Shown: one piece after another, positions 32,535 through 42,380 of the stretch
How positions within the stretch are numbered: the first letter of the stretch is position 1
Layout: every line of letters starts with the position of its first letter
Assembly: GCA_050084515.1 (NCBI GenBank)
Contig: CM114275.1
Span: 11,222,001-11,286,000, forward strand
DNA from: Blasia pusilla
Lineage: Eukaryota > Marchantiophyta > Marchantiopsida > Blasiales
Length of the DNA: 64,000 bases
Direction of reading: 5' to 3'
The notes under the pieces: generated by a model
Seen by the model: the letters and a program-made list of their open reading frames with translations, nothing else
What the model was told of the DNA's origin: nothing
Databases searched by the model: none
Made by a program: the position numbers and the translations under genes

Positions 32535-34195
32535 TTCCGGAGGTGGCCTTTTGTTTTCCTTCACCACCTCCAGTAAGAGTAACCAGCACATCTTCAAACT
32601 GCCAACGTCTTCTGCCTTTACTTCACAGACAAATATAGTTTTGAGTCCCTTCTCCACATGGTCATAAACGTGATCACCCATCGTCAACCATCCGTTCAGC
32701 ACTCTGTAGCAAATATTAAAGCTTACCCGGCTCCCGTAAAGATCTTCCCCTTCCCTCATTCGATCTATAAGATCGAGGCCACTCGACGGCCCTGTGGTTG
32801 ACATTTTGAAGACATAGGCCCTGGATCCCTCGCCTCCTTGGCCCATGAACTGCCGTCTCTGAATGAATGGAAATCTGGAGTTGGCCTTGATTCTGGCGAT
32901 GGCATCCATTTCGGCCGTCTTTCCATCCAGAACTCGTATTTGACGCAACAAATTCCGGAAGCATTCAGGATCAGCAAGAAATGTGAGATTTTCCCAGAGT
33001 TGTTTCTCGTCAACCGCCGTGATCTCGCCCTGTCCAGGGATTCCAAGCAATTGTTCACAAATTTGTGATGCCGTTGTGAGCTTGATCACTCAGGGCTTTG
33101 AACCCGGAGAGTTTCTATAGACCTCGGCTACTTTCTTCGCCACATCCTCCTTGATGTGTCTTTGAATTGCATCGGTCATAGGATGAGTAAGGGAGCCAAC
33201 ATGAAGTGCCAGCCTTGTATACTCTGACGTGGAGCCCAAGTCGTGGACAATGAAAAATATGTATGCAGGACACGTTCCAACGCAGAAGGGTGATGCCTGA
33301 CAATGAGGACATCGATGGCCTCCCGGAGGTATGGTGGCACCGACCTCGTATGGAGTTTCTGCATTCTTGGGAGGGAATTGCGACGTATTGACTCGCCCGT
33401 TACGCTCTAGATACGGGCATGCTGGACTTCTACACTCCAAGGCTCCCACGCATTGGCGGCGGGAGACAATCCAAGGACCATCTGGAATGGAAGCACTAGT
33501 CCGTTGAAGCTGCACCATCGATGACAATCGGACTTTTCTGTCCCATACCCTTGGCGCTCCATCCTTCTTTTGAGCAGGAACAGCAAGTGGAGGCAACTCA
33601 AAAATGCAATTACCATCGTACGTGGGCGGCATCTCGTCGACAAGAATGTGCTTGCACATTTTCAAGGCCAGAGACGAAAGCAAACTATTTCTTGATACTC
33701 GCAAGAGGAACGAGTAGGCGGACAGAGGGCCCGATTGGTGTACGACAGATCCACTGAGGTTGATAACATCCGGAATCTCTTCAAGAAGAACAACATTGTT
33801 CTGGCGTGCAAAGTTGGAGTCGAAGCCGGATCTGCAGAGCTTGGAGTTGCAAACGTAGAGCTCGGAGCATTAGGAAATTCTAGACCGTCTACTTGGGAAA
33901 CAGATGAATTCAGGGGCAGGCTGTAAACTCTGTATTGACCATTTGCTAGAGGTAGGAGATTCCATACTTTACGGTCAGTAGTCACTGGCTGGACTGTCTC
34001 ACCTATTATGTCTTCCGTACCGTCCACCCTAACATCTTTGGATACAAAGATGGTTCCAATTTGGAGAAGAAATTGAACAGACAGAAAATTTTCATCCACT
34101 GCTATGAAAGACTCACGAGCTTGGGGTCGAATGATTTCTGATTGAGGAAGGGCCGCCAAATGACTGCCCCAAGTGAGCTTAACATAATTATCCAT
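32535..34195 (-). pseudogene. MULE-like transposase N-terminal half with GCM-type zinc finger
   Basis: From an ATG at 34195 the frame gives an N-terminal region (about 170 residues, no known motif), then after one frameshift a zinc-binding block at 33090-33704: Cys 85, 91, 96, 132, 135 and a closing LHVGSLTHPM (His 168, 174), the HxGx3HP ending of WRKY/GCM1-type fingers used by plant MULEs to bind DNA. One in-frame TGA at 33088-33090 separates this from RQIRVLDGKTAEMDAIARIK, YVFKMSTTG, LNGWLTMGDHVYDHVEKGLK and TIFVCEVKAEDVGS, which resembles the start of a MULE catalytic domain. It is then cut by the inverted insert. Known: such proteins cut and join transposon ends; inferred: this was the element's transposase. 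Confidence 0.65.
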
Positions 34196-34224
34196 TCCAA
34201 GAAGATTCCAACGGGAGGAGACTG

Positions 34225-34259
34225 AGAATGAGAATGAGAATGAGAATTTTTAATTTATA
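34225..34259 (-). promoter_or_regulatory. TATA box and GAGAAT microsatellite of the transposase gene
   Basis: On the minus strand TATAAATTA (34259-34251) lies about 60 bases before the ATG at 34195. Between them is a (GAGAAT)4-like tract (34225-34247). Position and sequence fit a core promoter. Confidence 0.55.
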
Positions 34260-34429
34260 GTGAATAGGAAAACAGATACTCCTAACAGATGTTTACTAAC
34301 AAGATGAATTCAGTGGGTGACATTGTCTGACACAATGAATCCAATTCCGTAACACATTCAATTCTGTTGCAATATGTTACCGGATTTGGGAAGCAGAGGG
34401 TTGCGAATCACACTTGGAACCCGTCAGAG

Positions 34430-35015
34430 TCCTGGTAACTAAAAAATTACCCGAAGCTAACCGAAGCCTGCAACCCGTCGGCTTCGGACGGGTTGCACGC
34501 TTCTGCCAAACATTGTCGAAGCGAGCAACCCGTCGCTCTCCGACGAGTTGCTTGGATACCGCTCCTTCTTGCTCGAAGATGCCGGAGGCATGCAAACCGT
34601 TTGTTCCCGACGAGTTCCGCGGGTGCCTCACCTATTTGCCCAAAGACGGCGAGGCGTGCAACCCGTCGCCCTCCAACGGGTTGCGCAAGGGCCTCGCCTT
34701 GTGGTGCTTACATGAAGTTTGCAGCCAGCCGGACTCCGACGACTTGCACAGGAAGCCCGCGTTCTTAACCCTTGACAAGGGAAGCGTGCAACCCAACGGT
34801 CTCCAACCGATTTCCTGGGTACGTCCCGTTCCCGTCCCAAACACGGCGGAGGCGCGCAACATGTCGGTCTCCGACGGGTTGCGCGGGTACCTCGCGTTCT
34901 TTTCCGAGGACGACGGAGGCGCTCAACCCATCGGTCTCCGACGGGTTGCTCGCGCACGTGGTGACGTACCCAGGATGGCGAAGGCGCGCAACCTGTCGGA
35001 CTCTGACGGGTTGCC
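34430..35015. repeat. Array of about nine palindromes in the divergent promoter region
   Basis: Units of the form GCAACCCGTCGG-N3-CCGACGGGTTGC recur near 34472, 34527, 34589, 34659, 34727, 34787, 34856, 34920 and 34988, at 55-70-bp steps, with the third, fifth and sixth more decayed. Each intact unit has four CpG sites. The array lies exactly between the two divergent TATA boxes (34251 minus, 35104 plus). See the findings. Confidence 0.85.
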
Positions 35016-35103
35016 ATTTTTCACCTCCAGACTTCTGTAACCTCCGGCACGTCGCCGTCGAAAGGACGACGGGACCCAACGGTCAGCCCAACGGCTAGAA
35101 AAG

Positions 35104-35111
35104 TATAAATA
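35104..35111 (+). promoter_or_regulatory. TATA box of the rightward gene
   Basis: TATAAATA is followed within 30 bases by a pyrimidine-rich stretch (TTTTTGGTTTCTCATTTC) where transcription could begin. The first ATG (35373) opens a 29-codon frame and the next (35383) opens the long frame, so either a one-base error hides a common start or the first is a short upstream frame. Confidence 0.6.
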
Positions 35112-35382
35112 GGGCAGAAATCGCTCATTTTTGGTTTCTCATTTCGCGATCTTCATTCCTCACTCTCCCGCGCAACAGCTGATCAGATACAAAGGGGCGT
35201 TTCACACGGCGACACATCGCGAGTCGATAGGAGCGAACAAGAGCGAGACGGTTCGACCAAAGGACAGCGAGACGGTTCGACTGAACGATTGCGAGACGAT
35301 TCGAGCTACCCATCAAGGCGATTCGAGCTACCCATCTCGACATCAGCAAGGCGACTGATCAAGGGATTCGTCATGGACATAG

Positions 35383-38300
35383 ATGAAGGCGTTTCCGGAA
35401 AAAATGACGAGGAAAAAATCACAAGCCAACAAATCTTGGAGCTTCACTCCGAAGTCCATTAGGACTCCTGCGTCAGCATCTCCTGGGCCTCGTTCGGCGA
35501 ATGAAATTAGGCAGCAAGAAATCAAGGAGCGGGAAAGGGAAGCGGAGATGCACAACCAAGTGCTTCCGAGACGTGTTCAAGAGGGGCTCGATAAACAGAA
35601 CGCAGAGGCTGAGACGTCGCAGGCCTTGAAGAAAAGGATTGCCAACGAAAAGAGAGAAAAGAAGCGTCTGGACGCGTCGGTGAGGAGAGCAGAATTGGCT
35701 AAAGCGAGGAGGGAAAAAGCGATAGCCATTGACGATAGCCCTGCCCGTCCAACCGAAAGTGTTGAGATGCGGGAAATGTCCCCCATGAAGTCCGGGGACA
35801 CAATCAACATAGTGGAAATGCCAGAAGTTCAAATCGATGACGACGAGGTCATGAGGACCGCCAGTGTGGAGATGGTGGACATGGCCGAAGAAGCCGGAGA
35901 GCGGTCATTCTCGACTCCAAGCCCGGCGGAGGACATCGACCTCTATCGGATCGATGAGTTCCCAGTCGATTTTCCAGCTTCTGTCTCAGATAAGTTGGCT
36001 GGTCAAGAAACCGACCCCATTTTCGAGCGGGTAAGAGAGGATCTGGGTTTTTTTAATTATGTGAATTCCAATTCATTGGGAATTCAGTGTAGCTTATTGA
36101 TCTTGTCCCGGTTCTGATAGGTGGTAAAGCAGATGGCACTCATGGAGGGCCACAACGCCCCGAGGATTCCACTTTTCCGATTGCGGACAATGGAATACGT
36201 CCGCAAAATTCAGTCCGACGAGGACATCGCAAAGCTTAAACAATCGGCGGCGACAAAGATCCACGTCGACGACTTTCCTCCCTTCTATGTTCAGCCTTTA
36301 CGACGAGCATGGAACCCAAGCTCGTTACGGAGGAGGACTTGGAAAAGCTCGACACATTCTCGGAGGATGCGAGACCAGATTTCAGAAGGCAAGTTGAGGG
36401 CACGGAATTCAGTGGATGAGGAATGCATTTCTTCATCGGGATGGAAATCACAGCTTCATGGCGTGGACCAAGTTTGCGGAGGAGCGGCCCAACTCATTGG
36501 AGGCACATTTTTGCGTGAAGGCAATGGTCCTTCACCCATTCCCTCATCACATGGCGACGGTGGAGATGACAATGCATGCCATGAACACGTGAGTATCTTT
36601 AACACTTATGCAACTCGTCGGGACGGTTGTTGGGATGCTTTAACACTTATGCAACTGGTCGGACTCCGACGAGTTGCTCGATTGATGAATGGGTTAGGTT
36701 TTTTTTTGCCAAAAGCAACTCGTCGGACTCCGACGGGTTGCTCGACTCGACGCTTTTTCGGATGTTTTTTTAAGAATGCAACTCGTCAAACTCCGACGAG
36801 TTGTTCGATTGACCACAAATTTAATTAGTTTCTGGCCCAAAGCAAACCGTCGGAGTCCGACGGGTTGCTCGACTCGTCGCCTTGTCATGATGTTTTTTGA
36901 AGAATGCAACTCGTCCGACTCCGACGAGTTGTTCGACTGACTGCAGGTTTAGAATGTTTTTCGCCCAAAGCAACCCGTCGGAGTCCGACGGGTTGCTTGC
37001 CTCGAAACTGTTTTTGGCCGAAATCAACTCGTCGGAGTCCGACGGGTTGCATTCGGAAGTTGGTTACCCAAATTTTGCGTCAAATTGCAAGTTTCCATTC
37101 AATTGCGCAACATGTCGGACTCCGACGGGTTGCTATGTTCACATTAGTATGTTCAGTTGCACAACCTGTCGGACTCCGACGGGTTGAAACCAGGCATTAG
37201 CAAATCTTAATGCAATCCGTCGGACTCCGACGGGTTGCATAATTTAGCTCGTTGCTAGAATCCGACCTTGAGCTGTGACGACCCGTCGGACTCCGACGGG
37301 TTGCAGGAACCCATGTAATTTCCTGACGGGTTGAGTTTGGATGTGCAAGATTATATCGGAGGGGAATGTCACCCACCACTGGATCCAGGATTGCAATCGG
37401 GTGAGGAAGGTGCTTACGACGCACCGGGAGAAGTCTGAGGGGTTCTTGGCGTGCCCTTGTCAATCAGATGCTTGCAAAGGGTGCTCAGTTAAAAAAGAAA
37501 ACTTGGGCAAATAAGTTTATTTCCCAAGATGCACCGTAACCATCCTTTGCTGGTCGAAGATTCAGCCGCAAGAAGAGCGCCTGACCGAGCCGGAGCGGAG
37601 GGAGAAGGTATCTGCGTCTGGAGCGCGAAATTCATTCAAGCTGCGAGATCTATAGCAACGAAATACACAGCAAGCAAGATGCAGCGATACATCAGCATTC
37701 TCAACCCCGAACTTGGTCCGGAGTTCTAGAAGGAGCTGAAGGCGATTATCAAGCGCCAACAAAAAAGGGATGAAGATCCGCATGGTCGGATTGGGGAGAA
37801 AGTGTCCCTGGATCGCGTGCATCGGTTTGTGTTGTCCGGCATAAGCGAGTTTGGGAGGATCCCGTGATGAAAATCGGTCTCGAGGGCCAGAGGCCCAGAA
37901 GAGGCGCGCACACCATCCTCTGGGTGTGTCCGATCCGGTGATCTCCCCCAGCTCGCGAATGGTCGTTTTGGGACGCGTTGCGGGTTATCGGGAAGTCCGT
38001 GCTAGACGGTCTGCAAGCGGAGCTCAAAAGATAAGAGCCCATCCCAGATAAAGCAAACCTTGAAAGTTCTGGAGATTTCGAGGTTTGGCTTGACAACATC
38101 TGGGACAAGCCAACCAAAAACCTAGGATTCAAGATAATGTTCAAGGTTTGCGTCCTCCCTCAGGCAGAGCTTGACGAAGAAGTAGAGGGGAACAAACGGG
38201 ATCAAGCGAAGAAGAAGCGAGATCTACGAGGAGAGCAGATGGCGATTCTGTTCGACTAAAAGCGCTCAACGGATGGTCTTGGTACCTCGTCGAGTGTAAG

Positions 38301-38988
38301 AATGCAGTGCGTGGGGAAAAGTACCGGCGACCTTGAAATTGTGGGCCGCCGCGGATGCGAGAGACATTATCCATATGCGACATGGAGATGGGGCAAAGAC
38401 ATGTCCGATTGGGAGGTGGAGAATTGCCCCATTTGGCTCGACTTCAACGACCCTGAAGACATCACCGATAAGGATTTACGAGTGCTTCATGATGCAGTGG
38501 CCTCAGGACAAGACGACATCCCCAATTTCGTCCAGTCTGAAGACTTCTTCGGAGGAGATGCAAAAGAGCAGGCCCACGAGACAACTGAGTTGGCTTCCAA
38601 GGTCCGCACAACCAAAGACAAATCCACAGCGGTTCTCAAAGGCAAAGCGAGGGGAGGGAAAATTTCAGAGGCCGAGTCTTCCCAAAGAGAGGCTGAAGAT
38701 TCAAGGCCAGAGGAGGAATCTTCCGGGCGAGCGGGGAGAGAGGGTCGGACCAGGTCCTCGGCAAAAAAAACCCCACCAGAGTCTGAGGTCATAGAGACCC
38801 CGACAAGCCGTCCGCAGACTCGGGAGAAGCGGAAGCGAGAGGTGCAGGGGTTGTCCCAAGGAGGATCTGATCCATCATCCTTGGGAAGACACAGACAAAC
38901 AACGACCGGACAAGCGTCCTCCTTGATTCACTCCTTTCTTTGGATGAGTGAAGAGCTTGATTCTCAGCGTCGACACGACCATCGATAA
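35383..38988 (+). pseudogene. Rightward transposon gene, N-terminal coiled coil and central exons
   Basis: Exon 1 (35383-36030) is rich in Lys, Arg and Glu with a long coiled-coil-like helix (EIRQQEIKEREREAEMHNQV to KARREKAIAID), then an acidic part. Intron 1 (36031-36120) has GTAAGA..TGATAG borders and removal keeps the frame (FERV to VKQMALMEGHNAPRI). Exon 2 (36121-36588) continues RTMEYVRKIQSDEDIAKLKQ and, after a frame slip, WTKFAEERPNSLEAHF. Intron 2 is 36589-37349. The following exon reads EGNVTHHWIQDCNRVRKVLT, later DKANLESSGDFEVWLDNIWD, MSDWEVENCPIWLDFNDPED, ITDKDLRVLHDAVASGQDDI and a charged Ser/Glu/Arg-rich tail. Copy two (61496-63960, minus) supports the same order. I do not recognise the family. 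It probably continues into the methyltransferase-like exons from 39042. Several stops and frameshifts. Confidence 0.55.
36589..37349 (+). repeat. Intron 2 carrying eleven evenly spaced palindromes
   Basis: Donor GTGAGT at 36589; acceptor near 37349 (TGCAAG here, TGCAG in copy two). Palindromes start near 36651, 36715, 36778, 36842, 36905, 36969, 37023, 37107, 37156, 37213 and 37279. The first six steps are 63-64 bp. Alternate units share spacers (for example CTGCAGGTTTAGAA), giving a higher-order repeat of about 127 bp. Arms vary between AACTCGTCGG and AACCCGTCGG. Confidence 0.85.
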
Positions 38989-39041
38989 ATTGACAACGCG
39001 CGGGACGAAAGCTCCAACGAAACGGGCACGCTGCCTGGACG

Positions 39042-40485
39042 GTGAATGGAGTGGTCGAAGAGGTTGCGGTGGATCTCTTGATCGCTGATCTGCCCTTGGG
39101 GTTGCGACTTTGGGGCGAGAATCCGTCGGACGAGGTTCCTGAGTGGAATGTGCCGCTCTCTTATGACCGGTGCGCTATTGTTCTCCTTTGCACGCCTATC
39201 CGAGTGGCGGGCTGCTTCTTGGTGTTGACTGGAGGGAGCAAGGACGAGCTCTTCAACCTCCAGTGCGTCAAGAGGTCGCTAAAGTGGAGGACGGCGCAAT
39301 TGTGGATCATAAAAAACGAGTACCCACTCCGATCCGCGACGAGTCAGATTCGGGTAAGGCTCAATTCATGTACTATAATCTCAATTATATTTTAATAATG
39401 TGTATAATGAGTGTTCATCTCCGTTGAGTGAATATAATGAGTGTCAATCTCCGTTTTTTTTGTACGTGAGCAACCCGTCGGAAGGCGATGGGTTGCTGGC
39501 TTAGAGCAGCCCATGCTCGGCTGAGAGCAACCCGTCGGTTTCCGACGGGTTGCTCTCAGCACATACACACGGAAAACCGTGGTGTACCTGCAACCCGTCG
39601 GAACCCGGCGGGTTGCGATTTTTGGTTTTCGTATGTATGTCTTTGAGCAACCCGTCGGTTTCCGACGGTTGTTGCTCAAGACATACACACGAAAACCGTG
39701 GTGTACGCAACCCGTCGGAACGGCGGGTTGCGATTGCTTTTGGTTTTTCCTGTATTTCGAAAGTCGCTTCGTCGATAGCGGCGGGTTGCTCTCAGGTGAG
39801 CATGGGCTGCTCTAGGCCAGCAACCCGTCGCCTTCCAACGGGTTGCTCACGGACAAAAACAACGGAGCCCGACGGGTTGGTCCGGGACAAAACAACCCGT
39901 CGGACTCGGCAGGTAGATCAAAGTTAGTAATTGAAAATGTTCTCAAGCCGACTTCTTTAGTTCTTGACATTGTTTCCAACGTGATTATTTACAGATGGAC
40001 CACTCCTACGTGTACTGCTTTGTTCGGCCCGAGCACAATTTCCAGGTGTTCAAGATCCAAGATCCTGTGGATCCATGCTCGAGATGGGTACAACTTAGAT
40101 AGTTTGTACAATTCCCAGGAATTTACATGCAAGACAAGACCCCACAGGAGGAAGGAAAAGTCGCCGACCACGATGCAAAGGCTCATCGAGCTCTGCTTAA
40201 GGCCGGGTGACTTGGTGTTCGACTTAGTGGGACTTTGGGGGCAAGTATCAAAGGCACTGGCAGAGTGGCAGAACATTCTCGCCTCGAGGAAGGCAGGTGT
40301 TTGACCTTTGCAAGGAGGCAAAGGCGAATCTGAAAGGCTCGTTGGGGCGTACAACTCTCCACGGCCGAGAGCTTCGGTTCCAGACCCACCCTTGGTAGTG
40401 ACTCCATCGTCACTTCCAACGATTCCAAAAATCGGGAGGGCAAGGCCGAAAGTAATTTTGCAAGAGCTCTCGGACGATGACGAGT
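39042..40485 (+). pseudogene. Amino-methyltransferase-like domain (beta order), two exons
   Basis: Exon a (39042-39353): VVEEVAVDLLIADLPLGLRL then WGENPSDEVPEWN resembles the DPPY-type catalytic motif IV with its flank, followed by CAIVLLCTPIRVAGCFLVL and SLKWRTAQLWIIKNEYPL (as in ALLWVKN). Exon b (39995-about 40485): MDHSYVYCFVRPEHNFQVFK, then in shifted frames MQRLIELCLRPGDLVFDLVG and ELFDLCKEAK, matching the C-terminal SAM-binding motif I (usual LI...PGDLVLDPFxGSGT). Motif IV before motif I is the beta order of N6-adenine/N4-cytosine enzymes. The catalytic tetrad is D-L-P-L and motif I lacks the usual FxGSG, so activity is doubtful. Removal of the 641-bp intron keeps the frame (ATSQIR to MDHSYV). 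Known: such enzymes methylate exocyclic amino groups; inferred: this is a diverged relative. Confidence 0.55.
39354..39994 (+). repeat. Intron with seven or more palindromes
   Basis: GTAAGG (39354) to TTTACAG (39994). Palindromes near 39469, 39527, 39590, 39648, 39706, 39819 and 39893, with inserts such as GAAAACCGTGGTGTAC between them. The same intron in copy two is 60565-61086. Confidence 0.8.
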
Positions 40486-42380
40486 GAGTTCAAAGAACTC
40501 AACGACCCAGCTTGACTGCAGCGTTTGGAGTAGGGAGTTTTTTGATGATGAGGCAAATAATTTCATAGAATAGATCAAATGTACAGTTCCGAGCTTTTTT
40601 CGGATGATATAAAGCAGAAGATTTTTTCGAACGATGGTGGTGCTTGTAAAAGTTTGCTGAACATTTTTTGTCTTTTCGAATGTGATCGTCTATGTACTCC
40701 GCGGACTTCTATTTTGCAACCCGTCGGATTTCTCCTACTTGCAACTTTTCACTTGTTGACCACTGCAACCCGTCGGATTTCTCTTGCTTGCAACTTTTCA
40801 CTTTTTGACCACTGCACCTTTTTACCACTTCCAGGCAACCTGTCGGATTCCGACAGGTTGCCTGATCGAACTCTTTCCCTGTTGGTCCAACTTAAGAGGC
40901 AGTCTGGCAGGATTTTTCCCTTGGCACCTTCCCCTCAACTCGTAAAGGCGGACGTAGTCTTCTTTTCTTCTCTCGGCGTGTTGGATTCCTACTACTGTGC
41001 GATTGCCATAATGGTACCGGGGCCGGAGCACATATTGATCTTGGATGGATGTCACATTGCGAGGCGTACAAGGTATCTTTGCCGAGGAAGGCGGTGGGAC
41101 TCAAATCAGGTTACATGGGACCGTTATGGTGTACCTAGGGGGGGGCCAAGGCTCTCGAATTCACCAACATTTTTGATCCCTGTCTACAATCAGCCAGAGG
41201 AGCCACTTGTATCCCAGGACATTCCTTTGGTATTGTCACCGAGGAGAGTTAGGAGTAAATTTGTAGATGACGAGGTTGAAGAAATCATAGACTAGGTCAA
41301 ATGTACATTTCCGAGGTTCCTACGGAGGTAATAAAGGACGAGATTTTTTCAACCCATAATGGTGTTTGTAAAAGTTTGCTAGAATATTTTTTGGATTTGT
41401 GGATTGTGTTCTTTTAGCTACTCAGAATTACAATTCTGCAACCCGTATGATTCCGACGGATTGCAACTTTTTTCTTTTTGCCCACTGCAACTTTTTAACC
41501 ATTTCCAGGCAAGCTGTCGGATTTCGACAGGTTGACTGCTTGAGTGATCGGACTCTTTCCCTGTGAGACCAACTTCTGACGCATTGTGGCGGGCTTCTTA
41601 ACTTTTGGCTTGTTCCCCTACATTCGTCAAACCAGTTGTAGGCTTCTTTTCTTGTCAAAGATGTGCAGGATTCCTACTACCTGTCGGATTGCCATTTTGG
41701 ATTCCCAACATGTTAGATTGTCGTGGGTGCAGGGTGGAAGAAAATCACTTCTAAAAATCTTTCCTTTCTTATGGTGAGCTTTCTTACGGGTTGGGAGGGG
41801 TGCAGCTTCTCGGTTTCTCAGCTTTAGGATCTTAATGAAGGGACATCAATTCCTCTTTACTCCAGACAGCTAACAATCTTTTGGTTTAATTATCCTCTCA
41901 TGTGTTCACATTTCACAAAGTTGGTCTTGAGCAGACACCATTCATAACCAACAAAAAGTTGGTTATGGGGCAATTCAGGGGAGGCCATGATGCAGGCAAC
42001 AATCCCTGCAAAAAGAGAGGTAGGCATCCGGGTGGTCCTTCAACAAAAATACCCATGGGCAATGCTTTTTGTAGAATGAGACAGGTAATGTTAAGAAACT
42101 TAGGCTCGCATGGAGAGTGATGGAAAAATGTTTGTAGTGGTTTTATGATGTCTACTTTTTTTCCGCCCCCAGGAAAAAGGAGGTGTTTTTAGGTCCAAAT
42201 GTGGACCACTACCTACTCTCTTCTAAAGATTTCATGAATTTGAAAGCAAATAAAAATTTCAAATATGTCAAAAAGTTTTGAAGAGAGGAGGCGGATTTGG
42301 CCCTTTTTTTTTTAAGAGAGACTCTCCTCTCTTCCTCTCTTCCTCTCCTCTCTTACTCTCTCCTGCCAGAATACCAGCCC
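39560..42380 (-). repeat. Right end of the transposon (2.8 kb, repeated inverted at 29841-32532 and directly mirrored at 58192)
   Basis: Ends CTCTCCTGCCAGAATACCAG-CCC immediately before the target duplication. The last 100 bases are a pyrimidine-rich tract with TCCTCTCTTCC repeats. All three copies in the window share the terminus GGGCTGGTATTCTG read inward. Confidence 0.85.
40822..41295 (+). pseudogene. Right-end tail ORF
   Basis: Within the frame starting at 40579, the stretch 40960-41295 reads ILILDGCHIARRTRYLCRG, VTWDRYGVPRGGPRLSNSPT, PVYNQPEEPLVSQDIPLVL, SPRRVRSKFVDDEVEEIID, then stop. Unknown function. The block from about 40520 to 40860 (ending of one module, TAGATCAAATGTACA, half-palindromes, AGGCAACCTGTCGG palindrome) is repeated in diverged form at 41280-41540, so the right end holds tandem 3' modules of about 0.7 kb. 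Confidence 0.5.

Larger units (their letters stand above)
28624..42380. mobile_element. 13.8-kb DNA transposon with MULE-like transposase and methyltransferase-like gene
   Basis: Bounded by a 12-bp repeat. From the left: a short divergent terminus, SWIM-finger coding remnant (minus), an inverted copy of the right end (29841-32532), transposase N-terminal half (minus), a divergent promoter region full of palindromes, a multi-exon gene (plus) ending in a methyltransferase-like domain, and a 2.8-kb right end finishing CCAGAATACCAGCCC. A second copy of the right-hand 5.8 kb lies inverted at 58192-64000. The superfamily is inferred from the GCM-like and SWIM fingers; I did not see a complete DDE triad. 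Confidence 0.75.

Noticed and set aside
32170-32589. Open frames with repeated NPSDSDGLL-type peptides
   Set aside because: They are translations of the AACCCGTCGG palindromes in an intron, repeated wherever the palindromes occur.
34414-35040. A 208-codon open frame with recurring Pro/Ser/Asp-Gly-Leu peptides
   Set aside because: The frame exists only because the palindrome units and spacers happen to avoid stops; several other frames across the same array are equally open, so it is not treated as a gene.
36651-37305. Regularly spaced 27-bp palindromic repeats resembling a CRISPR array
   Set aside because: They lie in an intron of a plant transposon gene, spacers are themselves repeated, repeats diverge between units, and there are no cas genes.
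38302-38988. Possible chromatin or splicing factor because of the charged Ser/Glu/Arg tail
   Set aside because: Low-complexity composition alone does not identify a family.
28624-42380. Classification as a Maverick/Polinton or a virus-like element because of its size and methyltransferase
   Set aside because: No DNA polymerase B, capsid, ATPase or retroviral-type integrase genes were found; the zinc fingers and transposase-like sequence fit a MULE better.
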